Under the pieces are notes generated by a model that saw only the letters and a list, made by a program, of their open reading frames with translations, was not told the origin of the DNA and ran no database searches. From an uncultured Rikenellaceae bacterium (GTDB lineage: Bacteria; Bacteroidota; Bacteroidia; Bacteroidales; Rikenellaceae), in contig CALYBQ010000003.1 of NCBI GenBank assembly GCA_944415565.1, positions 62,001 through 126,000 on the forward strand: a DNA stretch of 64,000 nucleotides. Reading direction: 5' to 3'. Positions within the stretch are counted from its first letter, which is position 1, and each line of letters begins with the position of its first letter. Shown one piece after another: positions 8,368 to 18,644 of the stretch. The position numbers and the translations under genes were made by a program.

Positions 8368-10215
8368 ATGGATCAATCCAACAAAGTAGAACTTGAAGAC
8401 GTGGTTATCCGTTTTTCGGGTGACTCCGGCGACGGTATGCAGCTTACTGGGACTCTCTTTTCCGACGCATCGGCTTTCAGTGGCAACGGGATCTCCACAT
8501 TCCCGGATTATCCGGCAGAAATACGAGCCCCACAAGGTACGGTAGCGGGCGTTTCGGGTTTCCAAGTACACTTCGGAAGCTCGAAGATGAATACCCCCGG
8601 CGACTACTGCGACGTATTGGTAGCGATGAACCCTGCGGCTCTCAAAGCGAACGCATGTTGGCTCAAAAAATCGGCGACTATAATAATAGACGCGGATACA
8701 TACGACGAAAAATCGGTCGCCCACGCAGGATTCAGTACTTCGGACCCTTTCACGGAACTCGGTATACAGGACTACAATATAATTCCGGCGCCTATCACGT
8801 CCATGACGAAAGAGGCGTTGGCAGAGGTTGATCTCGATCTGAAATCGAAGCTGAAATGTAAGAACATGTTCACGCTCGGTATCTGCTTCTGCCTGTTCAG
8901 CCGCCCGCTCGAACATACCGAAAAATATATCGACGCGAAGTTCATGAAGAAGAACCCGGAAGTGGCGAAGGCCAACAAGCTCGCCCTCAAAGCCGGATTC
9001 AACTACGCGGCAAATACGCACGCATTCGCAAATACATACGAAATAGCTCCGGCCGACCTTCCCAAAGGCCGCTACCGCAGTATCAACGGTAACCAAGCCG
9101 TAGCATGGGGATTCATTGCCGCTTCGGAAAAGAGCGGACGCCCGCTTTTCTGCGGATCGTACCCTATCACTCCGGCATCGGTCATCCTCGAAGAGCTCGC
9201 CAAACGCAAGGACCTCGGCGTAAAGACTATGCAGGCGGAAGACGAAATCGCTGGTATTTGTACCGCAATCGGCGCATCGTATGCAGGTAACTTCGCAGTT
9301 ACAACGACGTCGGGCCCCGGCCTCTCACTGAAATCGGAAGCGATGGGACTCGCCGTAATCACGGAGCTCCCGCTCGTTATCGTAAACGTACAGCGCGGTG
9401 GTCCGTCTACCGGCCTTCCGACCAAGACCGAACAGGCCGACCTACTCCAATCACTCTGGGGACGTAACGGCGAATGTCCGCTTATCGTTATAGCAGCCAG
9501 CACACCGTCCGACTGTTTCGACTATGCGTTCATAGCTGGTAAGCTCACCATGGAACACATGACACCGGTATTGCTCCTCTCTGACGGATATCTCGCAAAC
9601 GGTAGCGAACCGTGGAAAATTCCTTCGATGAAAGACTATCCGGCAATCAACCCGCCTATCGTGACGAAGACGGAAGACGGCGGCCCGTTCATGCCATACA
9701 AACGTAACGAGAACCTCGCGCGCGGTTGGGCCTTTCCCGGAACTCCCGGAATGCAGCACCGCATCGGCGGTCTCGAAAAAGACGCATTGAAAGGTAGCGT
9801 TTCGCATAATCCGCAGAACCACCAGAAAATGGTCGATACGCGTGCAGCCAAAGTAGCCAAGGTACAGGAGTTCATACCGGAACAGACTGTCATAGGTGAC
9901 GACAAAGGCGACCTGCTCGTCGTAGGATGGGGCGGAACCAAAGGACATCTGCTTACGGCCGTAAACACCATGCGTGCGGAAGGCAAAAACGTATCGCTGT
10001 GCCACTTCAACTACATCAACCCGCTTCCGAAGAACGTCGGCGACATCTTCAAGAACTTCAAGAAGATCGTCGTATGCGAACTCAACAGCGGACAATTCGC
10101 CGACTACCTGAGAATGCACTTCCAGGAGTTCGAATTCCTGCAGTTCAACAAAGTTCAGGGACAGCCTTTCACTGTCGTGGAACTCAAAGACAAGTTTAAC
10201 TCTTTACTTGGATAA
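8368..10215 (+). CDS. korA: 2-oxoglutarate:ferredoxin oxidoreductase, alpha subunit (fused gamma-alpha)
   Basis: A 615-residue protein. Residues about 10-190 form the gamma-type domain (VIRFSGDSGDGMQLTG at the start). The alpha domain follows (GNQAVAWGFIAASEKSG, SYPITPASVILEEL, then TTTSGPGLSLKSEAMGLA and VNVQRGGPSTGLPTKTEQAD). With KorB it decarboxylates 2-oxoglutarate to succinyl-CoA, reducing ferredoxin, and may run in reverse. The two-subunit arrangement with gamma fused to alpha is standard in Bacteroidota. KorB starts 2 bases after the stop. Paralogous 2-oxoacid oxidoreductases exist, so the substrate is inferred from overall subunit form. Confidence 0.92.
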   Translation: MDQSNKVELEDVVIRFSGDSGDGMQLTGTLFSDASAFSGNGISTFPDYPAEIRAPQGTVAGVSGFQVHFGSSKMNTPGDYCDVLVAMNPAALKANACWLKKSATIIIDADTYDEKSVAHAGFSTSDPFTELGIQDYNIIPAPITSMTKEALAEVDLDLKSKLKCKNMFTLGICFCLFSRPLEHTEKYIDAKFMKKNPEVAKANKLALKAGFNYAANTHAFANTYEIAPADLPKGRYRSINGNQAVAWGFIAASEKSGRPLFCGSYPITPASVILEELAKRKDLGVKTMQAEDEIAGICTAIGASYAGNFAVTTTSGPGLSLKSEAMGLAVITELPLVIVNVQRGGPSTGLPTKTEQADLLQSLWGRNGECPLIVIAASTPSDCFDYAFIAGKLTMEHMTPVLLLSDGYLANGSEPWKIPSMKDYPAINPPIVTKTEDGGPFMPYKRNENLARGWAFPGTPGMQHRIGGLEKDALKGSVSHNPQNHQKMVDTRAAKVAKVQEFIPEQTVIGDDKGDLLVVGWGGTKGHLLTAVNTMRAEGKNVSLCHFNYINPLPKNVGDIFKNFKKIVVCELNSGQFADYLRMHFQEFEFLQFNKVQGQPFTVVELKDKFNSLLG

Positions 10216-10217
10216 CG

Positions 10218-11252
10218 ATGGCAGACAATATTAAAAATTATACAGCTCAGGACTTCAAGAGCGATCAGGAAGTAAAATGGTGTCCCGGATGCGGCGACTA
10301 CGCCATACTCAACGCCGTAGCTAAAGCTATGCCGGAAGTGGCAAAGACAGCAGGCATACCGCACGAACGTTTCGTCGTGGTATCGGGTATCGGATGTTCC
10401 TCGCGTTTCCCATACTATGTTAACACATACGGGTTCCACGGAATCCACGGCCGTGCAGCAGCCATTGCTACCGGTATGAAAGTGGCCAATCCGGAACTTT
10501 CGATATGGGTAACGAGCGGCGACGGCGACTCTATGGCTATCGGCGGCAACCACTTTATCCACGCGGTTCGACGCAACATAGACCTGAACCTGTTGATATT
10601 CAACAACCAGATATACGGTCTTACTAAAGGTCAGTACTCGCCCACTTCCGAATTCGGCAAGGTAACGAAGACCTCTCCGTTCGGAACAGTAGAATATCCG
10701 TTCAGGCCCGGAGAACTCGTAATCGGTGCACGCGGTAAGTTCTTCGCCCGTTCACTCGACATCGAGGTGGCCCTTACACAGCAGCTTTGCGAAGCCGGAG
10801 CCGCACACAAAGGAATGTCAGTTATCGAGGTTCTTCAGAACTGCGTGATATTCAACGACAAGACTTTCGCAAAATTCACGGCAACCAAAGAACTTCGCCA
10901 AGAGAAGACCATCATTCTCCGTCACGGTGAGCGTATGATATTCGGCAAGGACAACAACAAGGGTCTGCGTCTTAACGGTTTCGAGCTCGAAGTGGTCACA
11001 ATCGGCGAAAACGGAATTACGGAAGACGATATTCTCGTACACGACGCACACAACCCTAATCCGAGCATACACAGGATGCTCGTCGATATGGAAGGTCCGG
11101 ATTTCCCGGTAGCCCTCGGTATCATCCGCGACGTGCAGGATATAACTTACGATGACAAAGTGTGCAGTCAAGTGGCAGACATACAGTGCAACTGCCAGAT
11201 ACACTCGGTAGACGAACTGCTCAACAGCGGAAACACTTGGGAAGTAAAATAA
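10218..11252 (+). CDS. korB: 2-oxoglutarate:ferredoxin oxidoreductase, beta subunit
   Basis: A 344-residue subunit carrying thiamine diphosphate and an iron-sulfur centre. The N-terminal CPGCGDYAI motif and GIGCSSRFPYYVNTYGFHGIHG are typical. The thiamine-diphosphate motif begins GDGDSMAIGGNH and ends in the NN pair of LLIFNNQIYG. It works with KorA and ferredoxin in the reductive or oxidative TCA branch. It follows korA by 2 bases, so the two are co-translated; a strong terminator comes 25 bp after the stop. Confidence 0.94.
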   Translation: MADNIKNYTAQDFKSDQEVKWCPGCGDYAILNAVAKAMPEVAKTAGIPHERFVVVSGIGCSSRFPYYVNTYGFHGIHGRAAAIATGMKVANPELSIWVTSGDGDSMAIGGNHFIHAVRRNIDLNLLIFNNQIYGLTKGQYSPTSEFGKVTKTSPFGTVEYPFRPGELVIGARGKFFARSLDIEVALTQQLCEAGAAHKGMSVIEVLQNCVIFNDKTFAKFTATKELRQEKTIILRHGERMIFGKDNNKGLRLNGFELEVVTIGENGITEDDILVHDAHNPNPSIHRMLVDMEGPDFPVALGIIRDVQDITYDDKVCSQVADIQCNCQIHSVDELLNSGNTWEVK

Positions 11253-11277
11253 CCTTCTCGATCTTACTTAACGCATA

Positions 11278-11316
11278 AACATTCAGGCCACCCATCGGGG
11301 TGGCCTGAATGTTTTA
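11278..11316 (+). terminator. Terminator after korAB
   Basis: A 16-bp perfect stem (AACATTCAGGCCACCC with GGGTGGCCTGAATGTT, loop ATCG) followed by TTTA. Confidence 0.88.
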
Positions 11317-11703
11317 CACACTTTGCCATTGAGTTGTTTGGTTTGCTTTAAATGGCGAAACGGAGACATAGGACTACTGGGTAGTATACAAATTATGGAA
11401 CAAGCAGCTACACGCACTCAGAATAATGATGAAATATATGCAGTCTGGCTTATGTCGGACTACACTGAAGGAGAGTGTAGGAGGGCATTTTGTATTGGTA
11501 CATTTACGTCACACTATACAGTATGAACTATCCACCACCCTTTCAACAAACCACAGCAAACTCTCAACCTCTCGCTCCTGCGAACACCTCATAATCCGGC
11601 AATTTTGCATACACTTATCGGAACAAAATCGCCGGTAGGACAATAAAACACATGAAATAACTGTTATTTATGCAGAAAGATGGTAGAAACGGCAAAAAGA
11701 TGC
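11317..11703. other. Intergenic stretch without a convincing gene
   Basis: Nearly 400 bases between the korB terminator and the next promoter. Two ORFs of about 70 codons overlap each other (11323-11526 and 11426-11638) and show no recognisable features. No repeats or RNA signature were recognised. Confidence 0.4.
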
Positions 11704-11711
11704 TATCTTTG
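11704..11711 (+). promoter_or_regulatory. -7 promoter element with a long leader before the nitronate monooxygenase gene
   Basis: TATCTTTG is an exact TAnnTTTG match. The ATG lies about 186 bases downstream, giving an unusually long untranslated leader for this window. Confidence 0.5.
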
Positions 11712-11897
11712 CACTGTAAACAATTTGAGTTCATTCTGATCTTTATCTCCTTTGTATTTTTTCGGACGATTCCGTGTCCGTATCATCGTTGAAATCGACC
11801 TCTATAAGCTTTTCTTGTTTCGGCAGCTAATTTGCCCGAGTATGTTTCCTCATAAGGACAGAAGACGGCTTATGTCAAATTTAACGATGTTTATAAA

Positions 11898-12968
11898 ATG
11901 AAATCATTTTTTATCGGCAAGTACGAGATCAAATTACCAATCGTACAAGGTGGTATGGGAGTCGGTGTTTCCCTTAACGGCTTGGCTTCGGCCGTGGCCA
12001 ACGAAGGCGGTGTCGGAGTCATATCTGCCGCAGGACTCGGATTGCTTTATCCAGAATACAGAGGCTCTTACCTCGAAAAGTGCGTCTACGGACTAAAAGA
12101 AGAGATACGCAAAGCTCGCGAAAAAACATACGGCATGATAGGTATCAATATCATGGTGGCACTCTCGAACTACGGCGATATGGTCAAAACGGCAATAGAG
12201 GAAAAAGCCGACGTCATATTCTCTGGCGCAGGCTTACCGCTCGACCTCCCGTCTTACCTTACCGAAGACAGCACGACCATGCTCGCTCCGATCGTCTCCT
12301 CCTCAAGGGCCGCCAAGTTGATTTGCGAGAAGTGGTATGCCAACTACGGCTATCTGCCCGACGCCATCGTGGTCGAAGGCCCCAAAGCCGGCGGACATCT
12401 CGGGTTCAAGAACGAGCAGATCGAAGACGCCAATTTCTCGTTGGAACACATCATTCCGGAGGTGGTGGCAGTAGCCAACAGCTATGCAGACAGGAAGAAT
12501 ATTCCCGTCATAGCAGCCGGAGGAATAGCTACGGGACAGGACATCGCACGCTTCATGGAGCTCGGTGCATCGGCCGTACAAATGGGCTCGATATTCGTAC
12601 CCACCACAGAGTGCGACGCATCGACCGAATTCAAAGAGGTCTACATCAAATCCCACGCAGAGGACGTACGCATCATCCAAAGTCCCGTAGGCATGCCGGG
12701 GCGGGCGTTCGACGGCGAATTCATCCGCAGCGTAGAGGAAGGAAAGGAAAAACCACGCTCCTGCCCGTTCCACTGCATCAAGACATGCGACTACACCAAA
12801 AGTCCGTATTGTATAATCAAAGCACTCTACAACGCGGCCAAGGGCAACATGAAGAAAGGCTATGCCTTCGCCGGCGGAAATGCCTACATGGCCGACAAGA
12901 TACAGAGCGTAAAAGAGGTGATAGAACGTCTGAAAACCGACTTCTTCCTCTCAAAAGCCGCACTATAA
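11898..12968 (+). CDS. Nitronate monooxygenase (2-nitropropane dioxygenase family)
   Basis: A 356-residue FMN-dependent TIM-barrel flavoprotein that oxidises alkyl nitronates, or a related family member. The start IVQGGMGVGVSLNGLASAVANEGG and the FMN-phosphate region VIAAGGIATGQDIARFMELGASAVQMGSIFV match the family. There is a cysteine-rich stretch in the C-terminal part (SCPFHCIKTCDYTKSPYC). That stretch recalls Bacteroidota and Firmicute members whose natural substrate is unknown, so the annotation is to family level. The helicase gene follows after 59 bp without an obvious terminator. Confidence 0.88.
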   Translation: MKSFFIGKYEIKLPIVQGGMGVGVSLNGLASAVANEGGVGVISAAGLGLLYPEYRGSYLEKCVYGLKEEIRKAREKTYGMIGINIMVALSNYGDMVKTAIEEKADVIFSGAGLPLDLPSYLTEDSTTMLAPIVSSSRAAKLICEKWYANYGYLPDAIVVEGPKAGGHLGFKNEQIEDANFSLEHIIPEVVAVANSYADRKNIPVIAAGGIATGQDIARFMELGASAVQMGSIFVPTTECDASTEFKEVYIKSHAEDVRIIQSPVGMPGRAFDGEFIRSVEEGKEKPRSCPFHCIKTCDYTKSPYCIIKALYNAAKGNMKKGYAFAGGNAYMADKIQSVKEVIERLKTDFFLSKAAL

Positions 12969-13027
12969 TCACACACAGCGGTTTATTATTCACAAATCCG
13001 TCCGTCGCACGACGGGCCTACTCAATT

Positions 13028-14245
<1,218 letters not shown>

Positions 14246-14263
14246 TAATTTAAAGGGAATTTA

Positions 14264-14707
14264 ATGGCAGGATCACAATCATTTGGGAAAAGAGAGAACG
14301 AAAAGAAACGACAGGCAAAACGTATCGAGAAGCAAAAGCGCAAAGAGGAGCGCCAAGCCGGAGGGACGGCGTCTATGGACGAGATGATCGCCTATGTGGA
14401 CGAACACGGCCGACTGACGGATATTCCGCCCGAAGAACGCGAAAAGACCGAAGTCAAGCTGGAAGAGATAGCTATCGCCACTCCTAAAAAGAAGGATATT
14501 GAAGAAGAACCACTGAAAGGACGTATCGAACACTTCAACAGTTCGAAAGGCTACGGGTTCATCAAGGATTTGGCGAGTACTGAAAAGTATTTCTTTCACA
14601 TATCGAGCGCACCACAGAACATCGCCGAGGGAAACATTGTCACGTTCGAAACGGAACGCGGAACTCGCGGCATGAATGCAGTCAGGATCGTACTGGCGAA
14701 CAAATAA
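14264..14707 (+). CDS. Cold-shock-domain protein with basic coiled N-terminus
   Basis: A 147-residue protein. Residues 1-35 are very rich in Lys, Glu and Arg (KRENEKKRQAKRIEKQKRK), probably a charged helix. The C-terminal about 65 residues form a cold-shock domain (GRIEHFNSSKGYGFIKD with RNP1-like KGYGFI, then YFFHISS as RNP2). Such proteins bind single-stranded RNA or DNA and melt secondary structure. It lies 18 bp after the helicase stop and 28 bp before the RRM gene, suggesting co-expression of RNA chaperones. Confidence 0.9.
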   Translation: MAGSQSFGKRENEKKRQAKRIEKQKRKEERQAGGTASMDEMIAYVDEHGRLTDIPPEEREKTEVKLEEIAIATPKKKDIEEEPLKGRIEHFNSSKGYGFIKDLASTEKYFFHISSAPQNIAEGNIVTFETERGTRGMNAVRIVLANK

Positions 14708-14735
14708 AAATCAATTTCACCATAAAAGAAAACAG

Positions 14736-15065
14736 ATGAACATTTACGTTTCAAACATAAACTTCCGCACAGAGAACGGCAGTTTACAGAACCTATTCGA
14801 ACAGTACGGAGAAGTATCTTCGGCAAACATCATCACAGACCGTGAAACCGGCCGCTCACGCGGTTTCGGTTTCGTCGAGATGCCAAACGAAACCGAAGGA
14901 CAGGAAGCCATCGAGGCCCTCAACAACAGCGATTTCGAAGGTAAAACGATCACGGTGAACGTTGCTCGTCCGAAAACCGAAAGGTCCGATCGCGGCAACT
15001 ACAATCGCGGTGACAACGGCGGATACAACCGTAGTGGCGGAGGTTACAACAAGAACCGTTACTAA
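14736..15065 (+). CDS. RRM-domain RNA-binding protein
   Basis: A 109-residue protein made of one RNA-recognition motif and a short tail. RNP2 is seen as IYVSNI near the start and RNP1 as RGFGFVEM. The tail from about residue 85 is rich in Gly, Asn, Tyr and Arg (RGNYNRGDNGGYNRSGGG), as in cyanobacterial and Bacteroidota single-RRM proteins. It is proposed to bind RNA, possibly under cold or translational stress. The ATG at 14736 begins exactly at the first beta strand. It is the last gene of the helicase/cold-shock/RRM group. Confidence 0.94.
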   Translation: MNIYVSNINFRTENGSLQNLFEQYGEVSSANIITDRETGRSRGFGFVEMPNETEGQEAIEALNNSDFEGKTITVNVARPKTERSDRGNYNRGDNGGYNRSGGGYNKNRY

Positions 15066-15088
15066 CAATACATTCCCCAGATAATGCG

Positions 15089-15114
15089 AAGGAAGCCACA
15101 GAGGCTTCCTTTTT
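15089..15114 (+). terminator. Terminator after the RRM gene
   Basis: Stem AAGGAAGCC / GGCTTCCTT (15089-15097 with 15103-15111) followed by TTT. Confidence 0.8.
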
Positions 15115-15363
15115 CATGTTGTAATATGTGGTGCTCCACCGTATCGCACAAACATACAAACAATTGCAGTTAAAATATATCCACAAAAACAAGAGCCGTG
15201 GATCGCAAACGTAATGCAACAGAAAAATCAGATTGCCGGCAATTACAAATAAGAAGAAACATGAAGAACTTCACGCCGAATCATCGAGTAAAATACGACG
15301 CGCAATGTAGCAATGAAACAAGACCGCCCAACCGACAGTCAATCTTTACACAGGCAACGCCAC

Positions 15364-16017
15364 CTATGCTCTGGCCCACTTGCGATATGTCTTTGTGCTG
15401 CCATTACGAACGGCATCGCGCAATACCGTTATAACCTCCTTCTTATCGGTATATGTTGCACGGCCCTGCGACACGATTTTCCTTACGCACTCTCCCACCC
15501 TCGCAGGTTTGACAAGGTAAGTTCCCGCAGGTATGCCTCCGACATCTTTCAATACGCAATCGCCGTCAAATACAATGACCGAATAGAACGGCACCTCCTT
15601 GAATTGTCTGAGCTGCTTTTTCAACACCTCTATATTGCGGCTGTTATGGATTACAGGGTTATCGAAGCCGTACTTGCTCCGTCCGTACGCCACCACCTGA
15701 GTCCATTGCGGCTGGTCGCCGCGTCCGAATATCAATCCGCAACAATCCTTCACCTCGAACACTATGATGCCGGCCGATGTAGTCACCACGACATCTATCT
15801 GTACACTTTTTCCGTCGTTACAGCGCACATGAAGATCGTGAAATATAGCCTTTGCCGGAATACCGCTTTTCAGCAGACGCAACACGAGCCGTCTCTCAGC
15901 ACCAGTCCCCCTACCCGACCCGGTAACAGTTTCCAGAAGCTTCTTATCCCGTAACTTGCCATATACGACAAAAGCAACGACCAGCAAAACTAAAATTACG
16001 ACGACGAACATCCCCAT
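15364..16017 (-). CDS. Membrane-anchored NERD-domain (nuclease-related) protein
   Basis: A 217-residue protein with one N-terminal transmembrane segment (about residues 3-20) and a NERD domain (about 37-150). The residues expected for a PD-(D/E)xK nuclease-like site are present: Glu41 (GAERR), Asp75 (QIDVVV), and Glu88/Lys90 (FEVKD). The fold suggests nucleic-acid cleavage, but no NERD protein of this type is known well enough to name a substrate. It starts on the base after the stop of the small membrane protein gene, so the two are probably made together. It could be a housekeeping membrane protein or part of a defence set. Confidence 0.85.
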   Translation of the reverse strand: MGMFVVVILVLLVVAFVVYGKLRDKKLLETVTGSGRGTGAERRLVLRLLKSGIPAKAIFHDLHVRCNDGKSVQIDVVVTTSAGIIVFEVKDCCGLIFGRGDQPQWTQVVAYGRSKYGFDNPVIHNSRNIEVLKKQLRQFKEVPFYSVIVFDGDCVLKDVGGIPAGTYLVKPARVGECVRKIVSQGRATYTDKKEVITVLRDAVRNGSTKTYRKWARA

Positions 16018-16353
16018 CTATTTACGAACGACAAGCCATTGTATGAATGCCCCGAACACGAGCGGAACGAACCTGTTCAGCACTATGGCCATGCTTATGT
16101 CCGGCAGTATCGACAGCAATATCGTTGCTACGATACCGCACGTTACCGCGAAAACGCTACGCTCCGGATTACCCGTATTCATACCGAGACTCACGGCAAG
16201 GCAAAAACCGACTGGCGCCAGCAATCCGTAATGTATCCATGTCGCATACGGGTAGTTAGTCGGCAAAAGGTCGGCCCACAGGTAATCGAACACCACAATG
16301 GCCCCCATGAACAGCGCGGCAAATATGTATTTCAGACGTGTAGAGAATTTCAT
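16018..16353 (-). CDS. Small four-helix membrane protein, unknown function
   Basis: A 111-residue, strongly hydrophobic protein with about four membrane helices (residues about 8-26, 38-57, 66-84 and 90-108). No family was recognised. It overlaps the end of the YjbR gene (ATGA) and is immediately followed by the NERD gene (TAG then ATG). That tight packing is the main evidence that it is real and works with its neighbours. Confidence 0.75.
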   Translation of the reverse strand: MKFSTRLKYIFAALFMGAIVVFDYLWADLLPTNYPYATWIHYGLLAPVGFCLAVSLGMNTGNPERSVFAVTCGIVATILLSILPDISMAIVLNRFVPLVFGAFIQWLVVRK

Positions 16354-16757
16354 AATATATCATTATTCCGTAAGCGTTCCCTCTCTTTTTTCGAAAGGCT
16401 TTTAGCGACCATCTCATACGAGTTGCATACGAGTCCACGAATCTTGTCGTCCGTAACATCCTGATTGAAATAGACGCTTATCCAATACTTCTTGTTCATG
16501 TGCCATCCGGGCCTGATGCCCATATAACGTGCCTGCAACTCTCCGGATACGGCAGGGTCGCATTTTATGCAACAAAAGTCGAAGACCGCGATATTGACGA
16601 AACAGAACCACTTATCGCCCACATAAAAACACAGTACATCCCTGCTGTACCGGTCCGGCACATGGGTGAAAGGCATCTTCTCGCTGACACCTTCGAACGA
16701 CAGGCAATACTCTCTGAACTCTTCGACATTCACGGCAAACAAAATTTCGCATGACAA
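16350..16757 (-). CDS. MmcQ/YjbR family protein
   Basis: A 135-residue protein matching the YjbR fold. It has an N-terminal FREYCLSFEGVSEKMPF (usual pattern: Leu, then GxxE-x3-PF), a central strand pair with KWFCFVNI, and PGWHMNKKYWISVYFNQDV with the family's HMxKxxW motif. The family is structurally related to DNA-binding folds, but its role is not established. The start may be a few codons later (Val-Glu-Glu-Phe region). It is first in a three-gene operon with a membrane protein and the NERD protein. Confidence 0.88.
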   Translation of the reverse strand: MSCEILFAVNVEEFREYCLSFEGVSEKMPFTHVPDRYSRDVLCFYVGDKWFCFVNIAVFDFCCIKCDPAVSGELQARYMGIRPGWHMNKKYWISVYFNQDVTDDKIRGLVCNSYEMVAKSLSKKERERLRNNDIL

Positions 16758-17024
16758 AGTTCGCCGTTTTTTCCTTTTTTACAAATATCCCCGGACGTAT
16801 TCCTCAATAGCACAAGAGCAGCAAAGCGACATTCACCACACTATTTCACACGAACCGCTTGCAATATCGACGTATTATAACGAACTTTATCTCACCGATC
16901 AGCCTGTCTGGCTTCTTCCGTTGTCACAGGCCGTCAATACATAAAACGCCGCAGGCACTACGCCACCGAGTAATCCAACGTTCGTATTGCCACAGAGGAC
17001 CACGATTATTCACAGAATAAAACT

Positions 17025-18434
17025 ATGAGAAACCTACTTTTCTTTTCGGTCGGAATCATGTCTGCTCCGTTGTGTTCGGCAGCAGGACATAAACCTAACA
17101 TCGTCATTATAAACCTCGACGATGTCGGCTACGGCGATTTTTCTTATAGTGGGGCCAATGGGTATCAGACCCCTAACATAGACCGTTTGGCCGCAGACGG
17201 CATGAGATTCACCCAATTCCTTGCTGTACAACCAGTCAGCGGGGCTTCGCGTGCCGGACTGCTCACAGGCTGCTATCCAAACCGAATAGGCTTTCACGGA
17301 GCTCCGGGACCCAATAATCCTTGGGGTATCAATCCGGATGAGATGACGTTAGGGGAACTCGTAAAGCAGGTGGGCTATACTACCGCCATATTCGGCAAAT
17401 GGCACCTCGGCGACGCACACTGTTTCCTGCCTTTACAAAACGGGTTCGACGAATACTACGGCTTGCCATATTCCAACGATATGTGGCCTCACCATCCTCA
17501 ATCGAACGCATACGGCGACCTACCGACGATAGATGGCAACGAAGCGGTAGGATACAACACGGACCAAAGCAGGCTGACGACCGATTATACCGAACATGCC
17601 GTACAGTTCATCAGAAAGAACAGACGCAAACCGTTCCTTCTATATCTGGCCCACTCGATGCCTCATGTACCTCTGGCTGTTTCCGATAAATTCAAAGGCA
17701 AAAGCGAACGCGGTCTCTTCGGCGACGTAATGATGGAGATAGACTGGAGTGTAGGTGAGGTCATCAAAACGCTGCGAAACTTGGGATTGGAAAAGAATAC
17801 CCTCGTCATTCTGACATCCGACAACGGACCTTGGCTGAATTACGGAAACCATGCCGGCAGCACCATGGGTTTGCGGCAAGGGAAAGGCACAACGTTCGAG
17901 GGCGGGAATCGCGTGCCGTGCGTCATGTACTGGAAAGGCGTCACCACCCCGGGTGCCACATGCAACAGCCTGCTCTCCAACATCGACATATTTCCAACGG
18001 TAGCCGAAATGACCGATGCTCCGCTACCAGACAAAACAATAGACGGCGTCAGCATGCTTGCGGTAATAAAAGGCGACATAACCGCTTCGCCGAGGGACAA
18101 TTTCGTGTACTATTACGGCAAGAACAATTTGGAAGCCGTGACCGACGGCGACTTCAAACTGATATACCCGCACACATACAGAGATTACGCCGCATTTCCT
18201 CCCGGAAGGGACGGAAAACCCGGCAAGCTGGCGAATCCCAAGTTGACCCAGCCGTTATTGTATGACCTCCGCAGAGATCCCGGCGAGCGTTACGACGTAT
18301 ATTCAGAATACCCCGATGTAGTGGAACGCCTGAACGATATAGCTGAAGAATACCGCAACGCACTCGGTGACGACCTTACAAACAGAAAAGGCAAAGAACG
18401 TCGGCAACCGGGTTTCGCTAAAGACTACAAGTAG
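17025..18434 (+). CDS. S1-family sulfatase, serine-type formylglycine site
   Basis: A 469-residue secreted sulfatase with an N-terminal signal peptide (cleavage near SAAG). Metal-site Asp32-Asp33 (LDDVGYGD) and Asp266-Asn267 (SDNGPW) are seen, as are FGKWHLG (Lys125, His127) and Asp/Glu residues between. The formylglycine position is Ser72 in SGASRAGLLTG, the Ser-type variant of the C/S-x-A/P-S-R motif. That variant needs an anaerobic radical-SAM maturase (anSME), which is not in this window. It removes sulfate esters from sugars; the substrate is unknown. It converges on the GH78/GH88/GH28 operon, with a shared terminator between them. Confidence 0.92.
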   Translation: MRNLLFFSVGIMSAPLCSAAGHKPNIVIINLDDVGYGDFSYSGANGYQTPNIDRLAADGMRFTQFLAVQPVSGASRAGLLTGCYPNRIGFHGAPGPNNPWGINPDEMTLGELVKQVGYTTAIFGKWHLGDAHCFLPLQNGFDEYYGLPYSNDMWPHHPQSNAYGDLPTIDGNEAVGYNTDQSRLTTDYTEHAVQFIRKNRRKPFLLYLAHSMPHVPLAVSDKFKGKSERGLFGDVMMEIDWSVGEVIKTLRNLGLEKNTLVILTSDNGPWLNYGNHAGSTMGLRQGKGTTFEGGNRVPCVMYWKGVTTPGATCNSLLSNIDIFPTVAEMTDAPLPDKTIDGVSMLAVIKGDITASPRDNFVYYYGKNNLEAVTDGDFKLIYPHTYRDYAAFPPGRDGKPGKLANPKLTQPLLYDLRRDPGERYDVYSEYPDVVERLNDIAEEYRNALGDDLTNRKGKERRQPGFAKDYK

Positions 18435-18585
18435 CAGAGGAAATCTATCGGCATACAAAAAACATACTGGCATGTATCGTGGCAACTCTACCTCTTAAAG
18501 ATTATCTTCCGCGATAATGTCCCTGTTTATCATCCTGTCAGTCCATCCCCGCGACAATTTACATATTCCCTCATAAGCCTACACA

Positions 18586-18625
18586 ATATAGAAAGGAGAC
18601 TCGTAGCGGAGTCTCCTTTCTATAT
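18586..18625. terminator. Bidirectional terminator between sulfatase and GH78
   Basis: A 17-bp perfect stem (18586-18602 with 18609-18625) containing AGAAAGGAGACTC, with T-rich flanks on both strands, between convergent genes. Confidence 0.85.
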
Positions 18626-18644
18626 TTATCCTTGCTGCATACCA

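Noticed and set aside
12080-13027. In-frame upstream extension of the DEAD-box helicase
   Set aside because: It overlaps the nitronate monooxygenase gene in another frame and has Arg-rich shadow composition; the ATG at 13028 fits the family start.
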